From Fischerella sp. PCC 9431 (lineage in GTDB: Bacteria > Cyanobacteriota > Cyanobacteriia > Cyanobacteriales > Nostocaceae): a stretch of DNA of 64,000 nt. The DNA lies in the NCBI RefSeq assembly GCF_000447295.1, contig NZ_KE650771.1:815151-879150 (forward strand), written 5' to 3'. The translations under genes and the position numbers were made by a program. Below are positions 48,482 to 56,411 of the stretch, piece by piece (the first letter of the stretch is position 1; every line of letters begins with the position of its first letter). A model generated the notes under the pieces. The model was not told where the DNA came from and ran no database searches. It was given only the letters and a program-made list of their open reading frames with translations.

Positions 48482-48586
48482 GTCTACTTGACAATAAAAT
48501 CTTATTTTTTCAAGTATACTCTAAGACTAAGTATTTTTCCAGATCAACTGGGGTTGCATAGTTGAAAATAACAGGAAAATTTGTTT

Positions 48587-49501
48587 ATGTACAATTTCTT
48601 ACCTTTTGCTTACTTTCAAGATAAATTAGTACCTTTTCAAGAAGCAACAATTTCTATTGCTACTCACGCTTTACATTATGGGACTCTCGCTTTTGGTGGA
48701 ATGCGTGGTATTCCCGATCCTGAAAACTCTGCACAAATTTTGTTATTTAGACTAGATCGTCACTGTCAAAGATTAAGTCAAAGTGCCAAATTCTTGCACT
48801 ATGATATCTCAGCCGAAAAAATCAAAACAGGTATAGTCGAATTTGTTCAAAAAAATCAACCTACCAATTCTTTCTATATTCGTCCCTTTGTCTTCACTTC
48901 TGATTTAGGGATTGCTCCCAGGTTGCATCATATAGATAAAAGCTTCGCTATTTATGGATTAGAATTAGGAGATTATTTATCACCAGAAGGAGTTAGTTGT
49001 CGAATTAGTTCCTGGTGTAGACAAGAAGATATTAGCTTCCCATTACGAGGAAAAATTAGCGCAGCTTACATTACTTCTTCTCTCGCCAAAACCGAAGCAA
49101 TAGAATCTGGTTTTGACGAAGCAATTTTAATGAATTCCCAGGGGAAAGTAAGTGAAGCCTCTGGTATGAATATTTTTATTGTAAGAAACGGCAAAATTAT
49201 TACCCCTGGCTTTGAACAGGATATTTTAGAAGGAATTACACGAGACAGTGTAATCAAATTAGCCGAGGATTTTGGTATTCCAGTAGTAGAACGTCCTGTA
49301 GATAAATCTGAGCTTTTTATTGCGGATGAAGTATTTCTCTGTGGTACAGCAGCTAAAATTGTACCAGTCAATAGAATTGAAAATTATTATTTATCAGAAC
49401 ATCGACCAATTGCTGAAAAACTCAGAGATAAATTAACAGCAATTACAGAAAACAGAGATCCTAATTATCGAGATTGGGTATATCCAATTTCTCTGAAATA
49501 G
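48587..49501 (+). CDS. ilvE: Branched-chain amino acid aminotransferase
   Basis: A class-IV PLP aminotransferase (304 aa) for Leu/Ile/Val synthesis and breakdown. The start is ATG 48587 with AGGAAAA upstream; a TTG two codons before is possible. Motifs: HALHYGTLAFGGMRGI (27-42), the PLP Lys156 in RGKISAAY, DEAILMNSQGKVSEASGMNIFIV, and the C-terminal ADEVFLCGTAAKIVPV. The length and motifs match IlvE rather than D-amino-acid transaminase. Confidence 0.94.
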   Translation: MYNFLPFAYFQDKLVPFQEATISIATHALHYGTLAFGGMRGIPDPENSAQILLFRLDRHCQRLSQSAKFLHYDISAEKIKTGIVEFVQKNQPTNSFYIRPFVFTSDLGIAPRLHHIDKSFAIYGLELGDYLSPEGVSCRISSWCRQEDISFPLRGKISAAYITSSLAKTEAIESGFDEAILMNSQGKVSEASGMNIFIVRNGKIITPGFEQDILEGITRDSVIKLAEDFGIPVVERPVDKSELFIADEVFLCGTAAKIVPVNRIENYYLSEHRPIAEKLRDKLTAITENRDPNYRDWVYPISLK

Positions 49502-49919
49502 GGTGAGGATACCATCAATCTGAATTATCTTCAAAATCAAACTTTTTTGTGGTTTTACGCCTATCTTTAGGTAGGCGCTAAAAGATATTATTAATCTACA
49601 AATTGCAGTCAATATTGGCTTAGATCTGCTGGTGCGTTATGGCTTCAGCCTAACTACGGTGTACACACAAGTCAAAATTTTTCATGTTGAAACTGTATCC
49701 CGCCTAGAACTAAAGTTCCAGGCTCATAGCCAAAGTCCACTTCATGGACTGGAACAAACTTTTTTTTGAGTCCTCTTCAGAGGACTTGCGCTATGAGAGG
49801 AGGAATTTATTCCGAGACGGTACAGATGCGCTCAACCTAGATTTGTGTGTACGCCGTAGCTTGCGAAGGGGAGGGTTGGGAAGGGATAAAATTCTATGCA
49901 ACTTCACTAAGAATTGGTA
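49502..49919. other. Intergenic stretch occupied mainly by a composite MITE
   Basis: The 418-bp gap lies between convergent genes. A CGCCTA / TAGGCG hairpin follows ilvE at 49558-49577. The 206-bp element at 49654-49859 covers half of the gap, leaving about 60 bp to the hydrolase stop. Confidence 0.6.
49654..49859. mobile_element. 206-bp MITE carrying dyad element copy E
   Basis: The terminal repeats are CTACGGTGTACACACAAGTC (49654-49673) and its complement with two mismatches (49840-49859). Inside, 49692-49825 is a full dyad element: CCCGCC, hairpin GAACT-aa-AGTTC, CTCATAGC, hairpin AGTCCA-cttca-TGGACT, a T-run, hairpin AGTCCTC-ttca-GAGGACT, GCTATGAG, hairpin GGAAT-ttat-TCC, GACGGTACAG. No coding capacity. 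Confidence 0.8.
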
Positions 49920-50828
49920 TTAGATTTGATTACTAAATTCTAAAATATGTTGGGCGGTAACTTGCGGTTGTTCTAAATGAGGGATATGACCGCAATCTTG
50001 AATCCATATTAATTTACTATTTGGAATTGCTCTGTTAAATCTTTGAGCATCTTTAGTACCTAATATTCGATCAGAATCACCCCATAAAATTAGTGTTGGG
50101 GGTTGAATTTCTCCGAGTTTTTTAAATCTAAAAGCAGTGTAACCGCCACTTTTAGTAAACGCGATTAAAGCTTGTTGCCAATTGGGACATTCTAAATGTA
50201 AAGTGGCACATAACTGAGCATCTATGGTAGCTAGGCTTTTATTTTTATAGGCAGCACGACTAATACTTTGACGTACTTTAGGATGACGCAAAAATTGAGC
50301 AGCTAAATAATCTAATGGTGGAAACATATATTTAGCTAACGGAGAACCACCTATTAAACCAGCACTATCAATTAAGACTAATTTTTTGACTATTTCGGGA
50401 TAGGTGAGTGTAAAATCAATCGCCGCCGCACCACCCATAGAAGCACCAACCAAAATTATCGGTTGGTCAATCAAGGTTTTCCAAAAATGATAAAGATGAG
50501 TTTTAATTTCTGCTGTACTAAACTTAATTCCTGCGGGTCGATCTGTAAATCCAAAACCTAACAAATCTACAGCCCAAGTTTGATGTTTTTCTGCCAATAA
50601 TGGCAATAAACGGCGATATTCCAACACAGAACTATCGAAACCGTGAATTAAGAGTAACGGCGTCCCACCAGTACCACTCTGCACATAAGTTGTGAGAATT
50701 GGTTGAGAACTTAAGGGAGTAGCGATCGCAATCTGTTTGATACTTTCAGCTAGAGTAATCGAGGTAGATTCTGTTAGTTCCCTAATTGCAGCAATTTCAA
50801 TCCCTGATTGGGACTCAGATTGAATCAT
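49920..50828 (-). CDS. Alpha/beta hydrolase
   Basis: A 302-residue alpha/beta-hydrolase-fold enzyme. The start is ATG 50828, since GGAGG sits six bases upstream; the in-frame ATG 12 bases earlier would include that site. The oxyanion motif is LLLIHGFDSS, the nucleophile Ser lies in VGASMGGAAA near residue 120, Asp in LWGDSDRIL and His in CGHIPHLEQP. The substrate is unknown. A 30-residue polar N-terminal extension precedes the fold. Confidence 0.88.
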   Translation of the reverse strand: MIQSESQSGIEIAAIRELTESTSITLAESIKQIAIATPLSSQPILTTYVQSGTGGTPLLLIHGFDSSVLEYRRLLPLLAEKHQTWAVDLLGFGFTDRPAGIKFSTAEIKTHLYHFWKTLIDQPIILVGASMGGAAAIDFTLTYPEIVKKLVLIDSAGLIGGSPLAKYMFPPLDYLAAQFLRHPKVRQSISRAAYKNKSLATIDAQLCATLHLECPNWQQALIAFTKSGGYTAFRFKKLGEIQPPTLILWGDSDRILGTKDAQRFNRAIPNSKLIWIQDCGHIPHLEQPQVTAQHILEFSNQI

Positions 50829-50997
50829 CTCAACCTCCAATGCATCTCAAATTACAAGCGATCGCAGACTAGATATTGGAAACCAGGAAAGAATCTGCTT
50901 AAGTTCCTCATCTCCAGTCATAGACTTCATTACAATTCCTAAACATATCATAATAAAACTACAACTGTTATTAGGCATAAATCACTTAACAGTTTCA

Positions 50998-51031
50998 TTT
51001 GATAACTGATAACTGATAACTGATAACTGAT
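50998..51031. repeat. Heptamer repeat (TGATAAC)
   Basis: Four perfect ACTGATA units lie between the hydrolase and ccmK3 promoters. The unit matches that at 3536 and 35497. Confidence 0.85.
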
Positions 51032-51107
51032 TAGTTGTCCTCCTTCCAACCCCCCCAACATCGTAGAATAAATATCACATCAGCCCAAATATTTGGAGAT
51101 TCAAGCC

Positions 51108-51425
51108 ATGCCATTAGCGGTTGGAGTAATCGAAACTTTAGGTTTTCCCCCTGTATTAGCAGCAGCAGACGCAATGGTCAAAACTGCTGAAGTTACCCTT
51201 GTATACTATGGTTTAGCAGAAAGCGCTCGTTTTTTAGTCGCGGTGCGGGGACAGGTTGCTGAAGTCAAAAGAGCAGTTGCAGCAGGTATAGAAGCTTGCG
51301 ACCAGGCTCAAGGTGATGGCGGTCAACTAATCACCCACTATATTGTTCCCAACCCCCCAGAGAATGTAGAATCTGTTTTACCCATACATTTCACTCAAAA
51401 ATCAGAGCCATTTCGTATTTACTGA
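51108..51425 (+). CDS. ccmK3: Carboxysome shell protein CcmK3
   Basis: A 105-residue BMC-H domain protein. The start is ATG 51108 with GGAG nine bases upstream. The BMC fold is clear ([51 protein letters not shown]). It differs from typical CcmK at the pore (LAESARF) and has a degenerate hexamer edge, which marks the CcmK3 type that forms mixed hexamers with CcmK4. Followed by ccmK4 after 137 bp, the usual satellite locus outside the main ccm operon. It tunes shell permeability in the beta-carboxysome. Confidence 0.92.
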   Translation: MPLAVGVIETLGFPPVLAAADAMVKTAEVTLVYYGLAESARFLVAVRGQVAEVKRAVAAGIEACDQAQGDGGQLITHYIVPNPPENVESVLPIHFTQKSEPFRIY

Positions 51426-51562
51426 ATAAGTTCCTAAATTATCCAGTTTACTTATTAGTTAGAACAATAAAGATGATAGATTTAACTCTATAAAAGATGT
51501 ATGAACCTTCGTACAATTAGTTGGTAGCGCCACATACTTATTACTGATATAGGAGACAACCA

Positions 51563-51913
51563 ATGCCACTACAGGCAGTTGGATCAATTGAAACTAAGGG
51601 TTTTCCTGCCGTATTAGCTGCGGCAGATGCGATGGTGAAAGCAGGTCGAGTCACCCTCGTTGGTTATATAAGAGCTGGTAGCGCTCGTTTTACTGTGAAT
51701 GTGCGAGGTGATATTCAAGAAGTGAAAACTGCTGTCGCTGCTGGTGTAGAAGCTGTAGAAAATGTTTACGGCGGTGTCCTAGAAACTTGGGTCATTATCC
51801 CTCGTCCTCACGAAAACGTGGAAGCTGTTCTACCAATAGGCTATACAGACGACGTCGAGCAGTATAGACTCGCAGTGGAAAATCCCATAGTATCCAGACG
51901 CAGTAATCTTTAA
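51563..51913 (+). CDS. ccmK4: Carboxysome shell protein CcmK4
   Basis: A 116-residue BMC-H shell protein ([47 protein letters not shown]) with the CcmK4-type tail [14 protein letters not shown] and an RRSNL end. The hexamer-edge Lys (MVKA) and Arg are conserved. ATAGGAGAC upstream of the ATG gives a good ribosome binding site. It works with CcmK3 as a minor, permeability-changing shell component. Confidence 0.95.
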   Translation: MPLQAVGSIETKGFPAVLAAADAMVKAGRVTLVGYIRAGSARFTVNVRGDIQEVKTAVAAGVEAVENVYGGVLETWVIIPRPHENVEAVLPIGYTDDVEQYRLAVENPIVSRRSNL

Positions 51914-52027
51914 ATTAGTTCAAGAAAGCAGCAATTCCATATTGATTCAACGCAGCTGTTACTGAATTATAGGTTGTTGATCGCTGCTGACCAGAATCGT
52001 GAGGCGAAGAATAAAAATGCAAGTGCA

Positions 52028-52438
52028 ATGAAGTCATACAAGATTTTTGTATCACATGGTAGCCACGATTCTTGGTTGGCAGAGCAAATTGCAAAGGCTA
52101 TTCATAGTGCTGGAGCATCATCATTTCTTGATGAAAAAAACATTCCAAAAGGTCATGATTTCAAGAAACGTATTTATGATGAAATAAAACAAAGCGATGA
52201 GTTAGTTGTTTTGATTACACCATGATCATTAAAACGGTCTTGGATATGGATAGAAATGGGGGCTGCTTGGATACGAGACATGCCAATTGTGGCTGTTTTT
52301 TATGGTGTTGAACCAAAAGAGCTAGAAGAGAACGGTCAAGGAAAGGCTATTCTTGAGGATATCAATATCATTCAGCTAAATGATTTTGATTTATATGTTA
52401 AACAATTGTCATATCGAGTACATGAGGTGCAATCATGA
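52028..52438 (+). pseudogene. TIR-domain protein interrupted by an in-frame TGA
   Basis: A TIR protein of 136 codons. The first 65 codons (MKSYKIFVSHGSHDSWLAEQ ... DELVVLITP) end at TGA 52223-52225, and the same frame continues with SLKRSWIWIEMGAAWIRDMPIVAVFYGV to the stop at 52436. Relatives often read LITPWS at this point, so TGG to TGA is the likely change. The catalytic Glu of TIR NADases (WIWIEMG) lies beyond the stop and would be lost. The start is ATG 52028. It overlaps the next TIR gene by four bases (ATGA). Confidence 0.8.
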
Positions 52439-52824
52439 AGTATCTCTTTGTCTCCTATGCGAGCCAAGATAGTTTAAAGGCAAAAGAACTTGTTTCCAAC
52501 TTGAAGGAAGTTCAAGTAAGCGGTTGGCTCGATCAGGCAGATATTGCTACTGGTGAGGAAATAAGCTCTGTATTAAGAGATAGTATCAGGAAAGCAAACG
52601 CTGTATTGGTTCTAATTTCACCAGCCTCAGTAAATAATCGATGGGTTGAATTTGAAGTTTCCGCCGGGCAGGCACTTGGCAAAACAATAATTCCAGTCAT
52701 AATTAGTGGTGAAAATGTTGAAGAAAAATTGCCATCTAGTATGGCGGACATCATGTACATTGACGCTCGCAAACGATCTTTAGATGAGGTGGTATCTGAC
52801 ATCAAGAGAGCCGTGAATGCATGA
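52435..52824 (+). CDS. TIR-domain protein
   Basis: A 129-residue, single-domain TIR protein. MKYLFVSYASQDSLKAKELVSNLK is the TIR box 1; SGWLDQADIATGEEISSVLRDSIRKANAVLVLISPAS is the BB-loop and following strand; NNRWVEFEVSAGQALGKTIIPVI carries the putative NADase Glu. No sensor domain is fused. The ATGA overlap with the broken TIR gene shows the two were translated together; paired small TIR proteins suggest a heteromeric signalling or antiphage module (inference). Their AT-rich composition and lack of a link to ccmK suggest later insertion. Confidence 0.88.
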   Translation: MKYLFVSYASQDSLKAKELVSNLKEVQVSGWLDQADIATGEEISSVLRDSIRKANAVLVLISPASVNNRWVEFEVSAGQALGKTIIPVIISGENVEEKLPSSMADIMYIDARKRSLDEVVSDIKRAVNA

Positions 52825-53581
52825 AATTGCCTAACGCCAAGCATGAAATGATCTGGAACTAAGCTTATTTTACAGTCTACAGTCCGATTTCTGATTACTG
52901 TTGACTAATTTTATGGTTAATGCATAGTTATATACCGCTACAAAAGTTCAAAATTTTTATAAAGACATTCAGTAGTTTTAACTTTCGAGCATTCAATTAA
53001 AAGTACCCTAAAGGGTACTAGGAAACTTTTGATCGCTTTTTCAGAATAATTTTGTATAGTACTTTCTCTCAAATTATTTTGAGCGACAAGGTCATGCTGA
53101 TTTTACCGCATTTATGTATTTTTACCAGAGATTTTGTTGCTAAAAATACATATTGTTTGGCTTTTTGGTAAAGTAAAATTTCTCATACATTAAAAATACT
53201 AGAGTATGCTCCACAGGGGTGAAACAAAATGACCAAAAACGACGTCTAAGCATTAGAAAAAATATAGTTGCCAATAGTAAATAAGGCTAAAAAAAGCTAA
53301 CTTCGGGTCTTTATTTAAGCATGTATCAACATGATATCTGATTGGGAAATAAGTTGAGTTTACAAAAATTAAATACTTGAGTGACGGGAGAAATTGCTAA
53401 AAAAGCAGGATTTCCGAGAATATGATAATGAAAATATTATGAAAAAGCAGAAGTAACTGCATAAAACCAGTGAAGCGAAACGTAATAAAAGTAGAACCAC
53501 TTAGATGTTCAATCCGGACATCATGCTATTGGCAGCAACTACCAGTCAAAAAGTTGAGTGAGGTAAAAAATGGAGGTTGTG
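52825..53581. other. 757-bp AT-rich intergenic region
   Basis: No gene recognised between the TIR gene and the second HetZ-related gene. A perfect hairpin AGTACCC-taaa-GGGTACT (53002-53019) followed by AGGAAACTTTT may end the TIR transcript. The remainder probably contains a long leader or promoter for the HetZ-related gene. GGAGG at 53571-53575 is its ribosome binding site. Confidence 0.55.
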
Positions 53582-54754
53582 ATGCAGCAAACTTTAAAAC
53601 AGGGTTTAGGGGAGCGCAATCTCACTATGACTTCTGAAGCGGATAAGGTAGCACAATTTTGGCGTAAACGGCTGGAAGTTGAGTGTCCACAACAACCTAC
53701 AGCTAGTAAAGAAAGCATTGTTCGCTGGCTATTAGGCAGCAATCAACAGCGATTTGAAGATCCAAAACAATCAGATATTCTCAAACAAGCAATGGAATAT
53801 CGCTGGAAAATTTTAAATCAGCGTTATTTAGGTAAAGGACGAGAAGCTGCTTATAAAAATTTACTGACTCGCTTAGGAAGTTTAGTAACATTACGAAATA
53901 AAATTCAGACGTGGGTAGCTTTAAGTCGCGATCGCCAACGCTCAGTTTTGGATGTCTTGCAAGAAGTCATCCAAGAACTGCTGCAAAGCGATAACTACAT
54001 GCAACAGCAAATGGCTTTTATCTCGGAATTTACCACCGATCCTCGCTTACGCAGCGCCCTGCTATTTGCCAGTGTAGAAGAATATTGCTTGCGACCAGTA
54101 CGTAATCAACCTCTGCTAGTTTATAGATTTGTCAATTATTTACGTCGTACCCAGCGCGGTGGCTTAACTCAAGTACCTGGTGGGGATATGGTGAGACTAG
54201 TTTCAGAAGAGATTCTCACCGACGACAACGATAACCGGGTAAACTTAGTAGATACCCAAGCGATCGCAGAATATCAAGAAGCGCAAGAACAAGAAGAACA
54301 ACAAACCCTGCGACAATCAGTACAAAATGAATTTGAAAGTTACTTACTAGAAAATCTGGGACAAGAAGCAGTAGATTGGTTGCGGCTATACTTACAAGGT
54401 CAATCCCAAGATGCGATCGCCAAAAAATTAGGTAAGCCCATCAATATAATTTATAGACTGCGAGAAAAAGTTAGCTACCACGCGGTGCGTGTGTTTGCTC
54501 TTAAAGACAAACCAGAACTAGTCGAATCCTGGCTTCAAACATCATTAAAAGAGCATAGTCTGGGATTGACACCAAATCAACATCAGCAATTGCATGAAAA
54601 ATTGACCCCAACTCAGCGACAGGTTCTAGAACTACGACGAGCAGGCGACAGTATAGAAGATATAGCGAAAAAATTAAAACTCAAAACCCATCAAGCAATG
54701 GGTGAATGGACTAAAGTCTACTTGACATCCCAGAGCTTGAGAAGCGAAGAGTAA
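53582..54754 (+). CDS. HetZ-related protein (second HetZ-type family)
   Basis: A 390-residue regulator of the cyanobacterial HetZ-related group. The start ATG 53582 follows GGAGG by six bases. Conserved stretches are QAMEYRWKILNQRYLGKGREAAYKNLLTRLGSLVTLRNKIQTWVALSRDRQRSVLDVLQEV (~70-130), EEYCLRPVRNQPLLVYRFVNYLRRTQRGGLTQVPGGDMVRLVSEEI (~170-215), and two helix-turn-helix-like segments (SQDAIAKKLGKPINIIYRLREK; LTPTQRQVLELRRAGDSIEDIAKKLKL) like sigma region 4. A DNA-binding developmental or stress regulator is likely. It shares architecture but little identity with the HetZ-family gene at 12001. Confidence 0.75.
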   Translation: MQQTLKQGLGERNLTMTSEADKVAQFWRKRLEVECPQQPTASKESIVRWLLGSNQQRFEDPKQSDILKQAMEYRWKILNQRYLGKGREAAYKNLLTRLGSLVTLRNKIQTWVALSRDRQRSVLDVLQEVIQELLQSDNYMQQQMAFISEFTTDPRLRSALLFASVEEYCLRPVRNQPLLVYRFVNYLRRTQRGGLTQVPGGDMVRLVSEEILTDDNDNRVNLVDTQAIAEYQEAQEQEEQQTLRQSVQNEFESYLLENLGQEAVDWLRLYLQGQSQDAIAKKLGKPINIIYRLREKVSYHAVRVFALKDKPELVESWLQTSLKEHSLGLTPNQHQQLHEKLTPTQRQVLELRRAGDSIEDIAKKLKLKTHQAMGEWTKVYLTSQSLRSEE

Positions 54755-54960
54755 GGTATGCATGATTGTTGGTTGTTAATTGCACAATAGGGAGTTTCCC
54801 CGCTACTACACGAGTGTAGGGTTAGTGACTCCCAACGATAAGCAAGAAACGACTATCAACTGCTAGCTATTTAACAGTTAAGTGTTCCCCATCTTGAATC
54901 CAGATTAAGCTTTGGCTTATTTGTAGCTAATTTAACTTTTATTTATCTAAATATCATGAC

Positions 54961-56214
54961 TTGTTTACTGCCAAAAAGTTTCTGGGCAGAATAGGATATA
55001 GAAATATCAAGCAATCTAAGCCTATGTTGTCTGCAAAGGGCAAATCAACCAATACCGAGTTTAACGATCAGCAAAAAGTGCCATCCGACACACAAATTCT
55101 ATGGGAGCAAGGAATAGAACGCGAGCAAGTATTCCATCTGATCGAGAGTTTTTTGTCCTTTGAAGCTTGCTTGTACCACCAAGTTGTGCCGTTGAAAATG
55201 GAAGATAACAGCTTGTTGTTGGGTATGGTTAATCAAGAAGATAGTGCGGCATTAGATTATGTTCATAGCATCTCGTCTTATATCAACTGTACATTAGTAA
55301 CTGAGCCGATTACAGGCGAGATTCACCGCGCAATACTTTCATCTTACCTAAACTACAAAAATACATCTGACTCAGCAATTCAAGAACAGTCTGAACAGCA
55401 ACCACTAACGAATTCAAACCCGACTCAAACTGAAAATACCGACTCACAATCAAATTCTTTGCCGAATCCAGAAACAAATAATACAAGTAAAAATACTCTT
55501 CAGTCTTATTCTGTAGTCGTTACCAATTCCAAGACAACAGAAGCAAAACAAACAGAACAAAAAAATTCTCATGTTCTAAGCACAGATAACTTGCCGATTT
55601 TATCAGTGCCAATGGCAGAAGAATTCTCTCCTGTAGAAACACTGTTAAACTTACCACCAAAAAAATTATTAGAAGAATTATTAGGTAGGGTTTTAGCAGG
55701 AGGAATTGGCCGGTTGTATTTAGAAAGACTACCTTATACAGGCAGAATTCTGTGGAGTGAAAATGGAGTCTTGCAATCTGTGTTAGAGAAAGTACCTCTA
55801 TTTGTGTTTCAGGGAGTTATGAATGAGTTGAAAAGATTTGGCTCACTCCCTGTAATCACAGTTACGGAACCCAAACAAATAGAAAGAGAATGTCTATATC
55901 AACAAGATCGTTTATTATTACGCTTGCGAGTTATGGCGGGTATGCACGGTGAAGAAGCTACCCTTCAGGTACTGCGAGGAGCAGCATTAAAGTTTTATCA
56001 GCAACAACAGTTAAGTCGTCTTAGTCGTGATGCTTTGAGTATATCTCAACAACTCAGCTATAAATTGCGTGAATTACAAGAGAGAATTTTAGTTAACCGT
56101 AATGTTAACTCTAGTCAGCTAGAGTCTTTTGATGCTCTCAATAACCTGTTGCAAAATTTAGACCAGCATATTAAAAGACTTACTATAGAAAACTCTGAAC
56201 CACCGACAAAATGA
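54961..56214 (+). CDS. PilB/GspE-like protein without ATPase core
   Basis: A 417-residue protein. Residues 55-130 resemble the T2SSE/MshE N-terminal domain (LWEQGIEREQVFHLIESFLSFEACLYHQVVPLKMEDNSLLLGMVNQED). A Gln/Asn/Ser/Thr-rich linker (135-210) follows, then about 225-350 resembles the N1 domain of secretion ATPases (LLNLPPKKLLEELLGRVLAGGIGRLYLER ... RILWSENGVLQSVL). Walker motifs are missing and the C-terminus is coiled coil. It may be a c-di-GMP-binding or assembly partner for type IV pili (inference). The start is TTG 54961 or ATG 55024; neither has a clear ribosome binding site. Confidence 0.7.
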   Translation: MFTAKKFLGRIGYRNIKQSKPMLSAKGKSTNTEFNDQQKVPSDTQILWEQGIEREQVFHLIESFLSFEACLYHQVVPLKMEDNSLLLGMVNQEDSAALDYVHSISSYINCTLVTEPITGEIHRAILSSYLNYKNTSDSAIQEQSEQQPLTNSNPTQTENTDSQSNSLPNPETNNTSKNTLQSYSVVVTNSKTTEAKQTEQKNSHVLSTDNLPILSVPMAEEFSPVETLLNLPPKKLLEELLGRVLAGGIGRLYLERLPYTGRILWSENGVLQSVLEKVPLFVFQGVMNELKRFGSLPVITVTEPKQIERECLYQQDRLLLRLRVMAGMHGEEATLQVLRGAALKFYQQQQLSRLSRDALSISQQLSYKLRELQERILVNRNVNSSQLESFDALNNLLQNLDQHIKRLTIENSEPPTK

Positions 56215-56238
56215 ATTGTGGTGAGCTTATGGAGTATA

Positions 56239-56340
56239 GCGCCTCGGAATAAATTCTGAGGCTTATAGCCAAGTTATCTAAAGAGAAATCAACAAAAAAT
56301 TCAGACTATAAAAAGTGGACTTTCGCTATTTAGCCCTTGG
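56239..56340 (+). repeat. Dyad multi-hairpin element, copy G
   Basis: GCGCCTCGGAAT-aa-ATTCTGAGG pairs through nine positions with one G-T wobble where copies A, B and D have A-T. CTTATAGCC and AAGT follow; the right part ends GTGGACTTTCGCTATTTAGCC, matching the GACTT-GCTATNAG end of the family. It lies between the PilB-like gene and the ABC permease gene, in the 197-bp convergent gap. Confidence 0.65.
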
Positions 56341-56411
56341 ATAAATCTGTGCAAAATTGGGCAACCTTATATCTTTTGCCCAATAAATTAAACCGGATTT
56401 TTATCAACATA

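Noticed and set aside
48488-48520. TTGACA ... TATACT promoter before ilvE
   Set aside because: The spacer is 21 bp, too long for a standard sigma-70 promoter.
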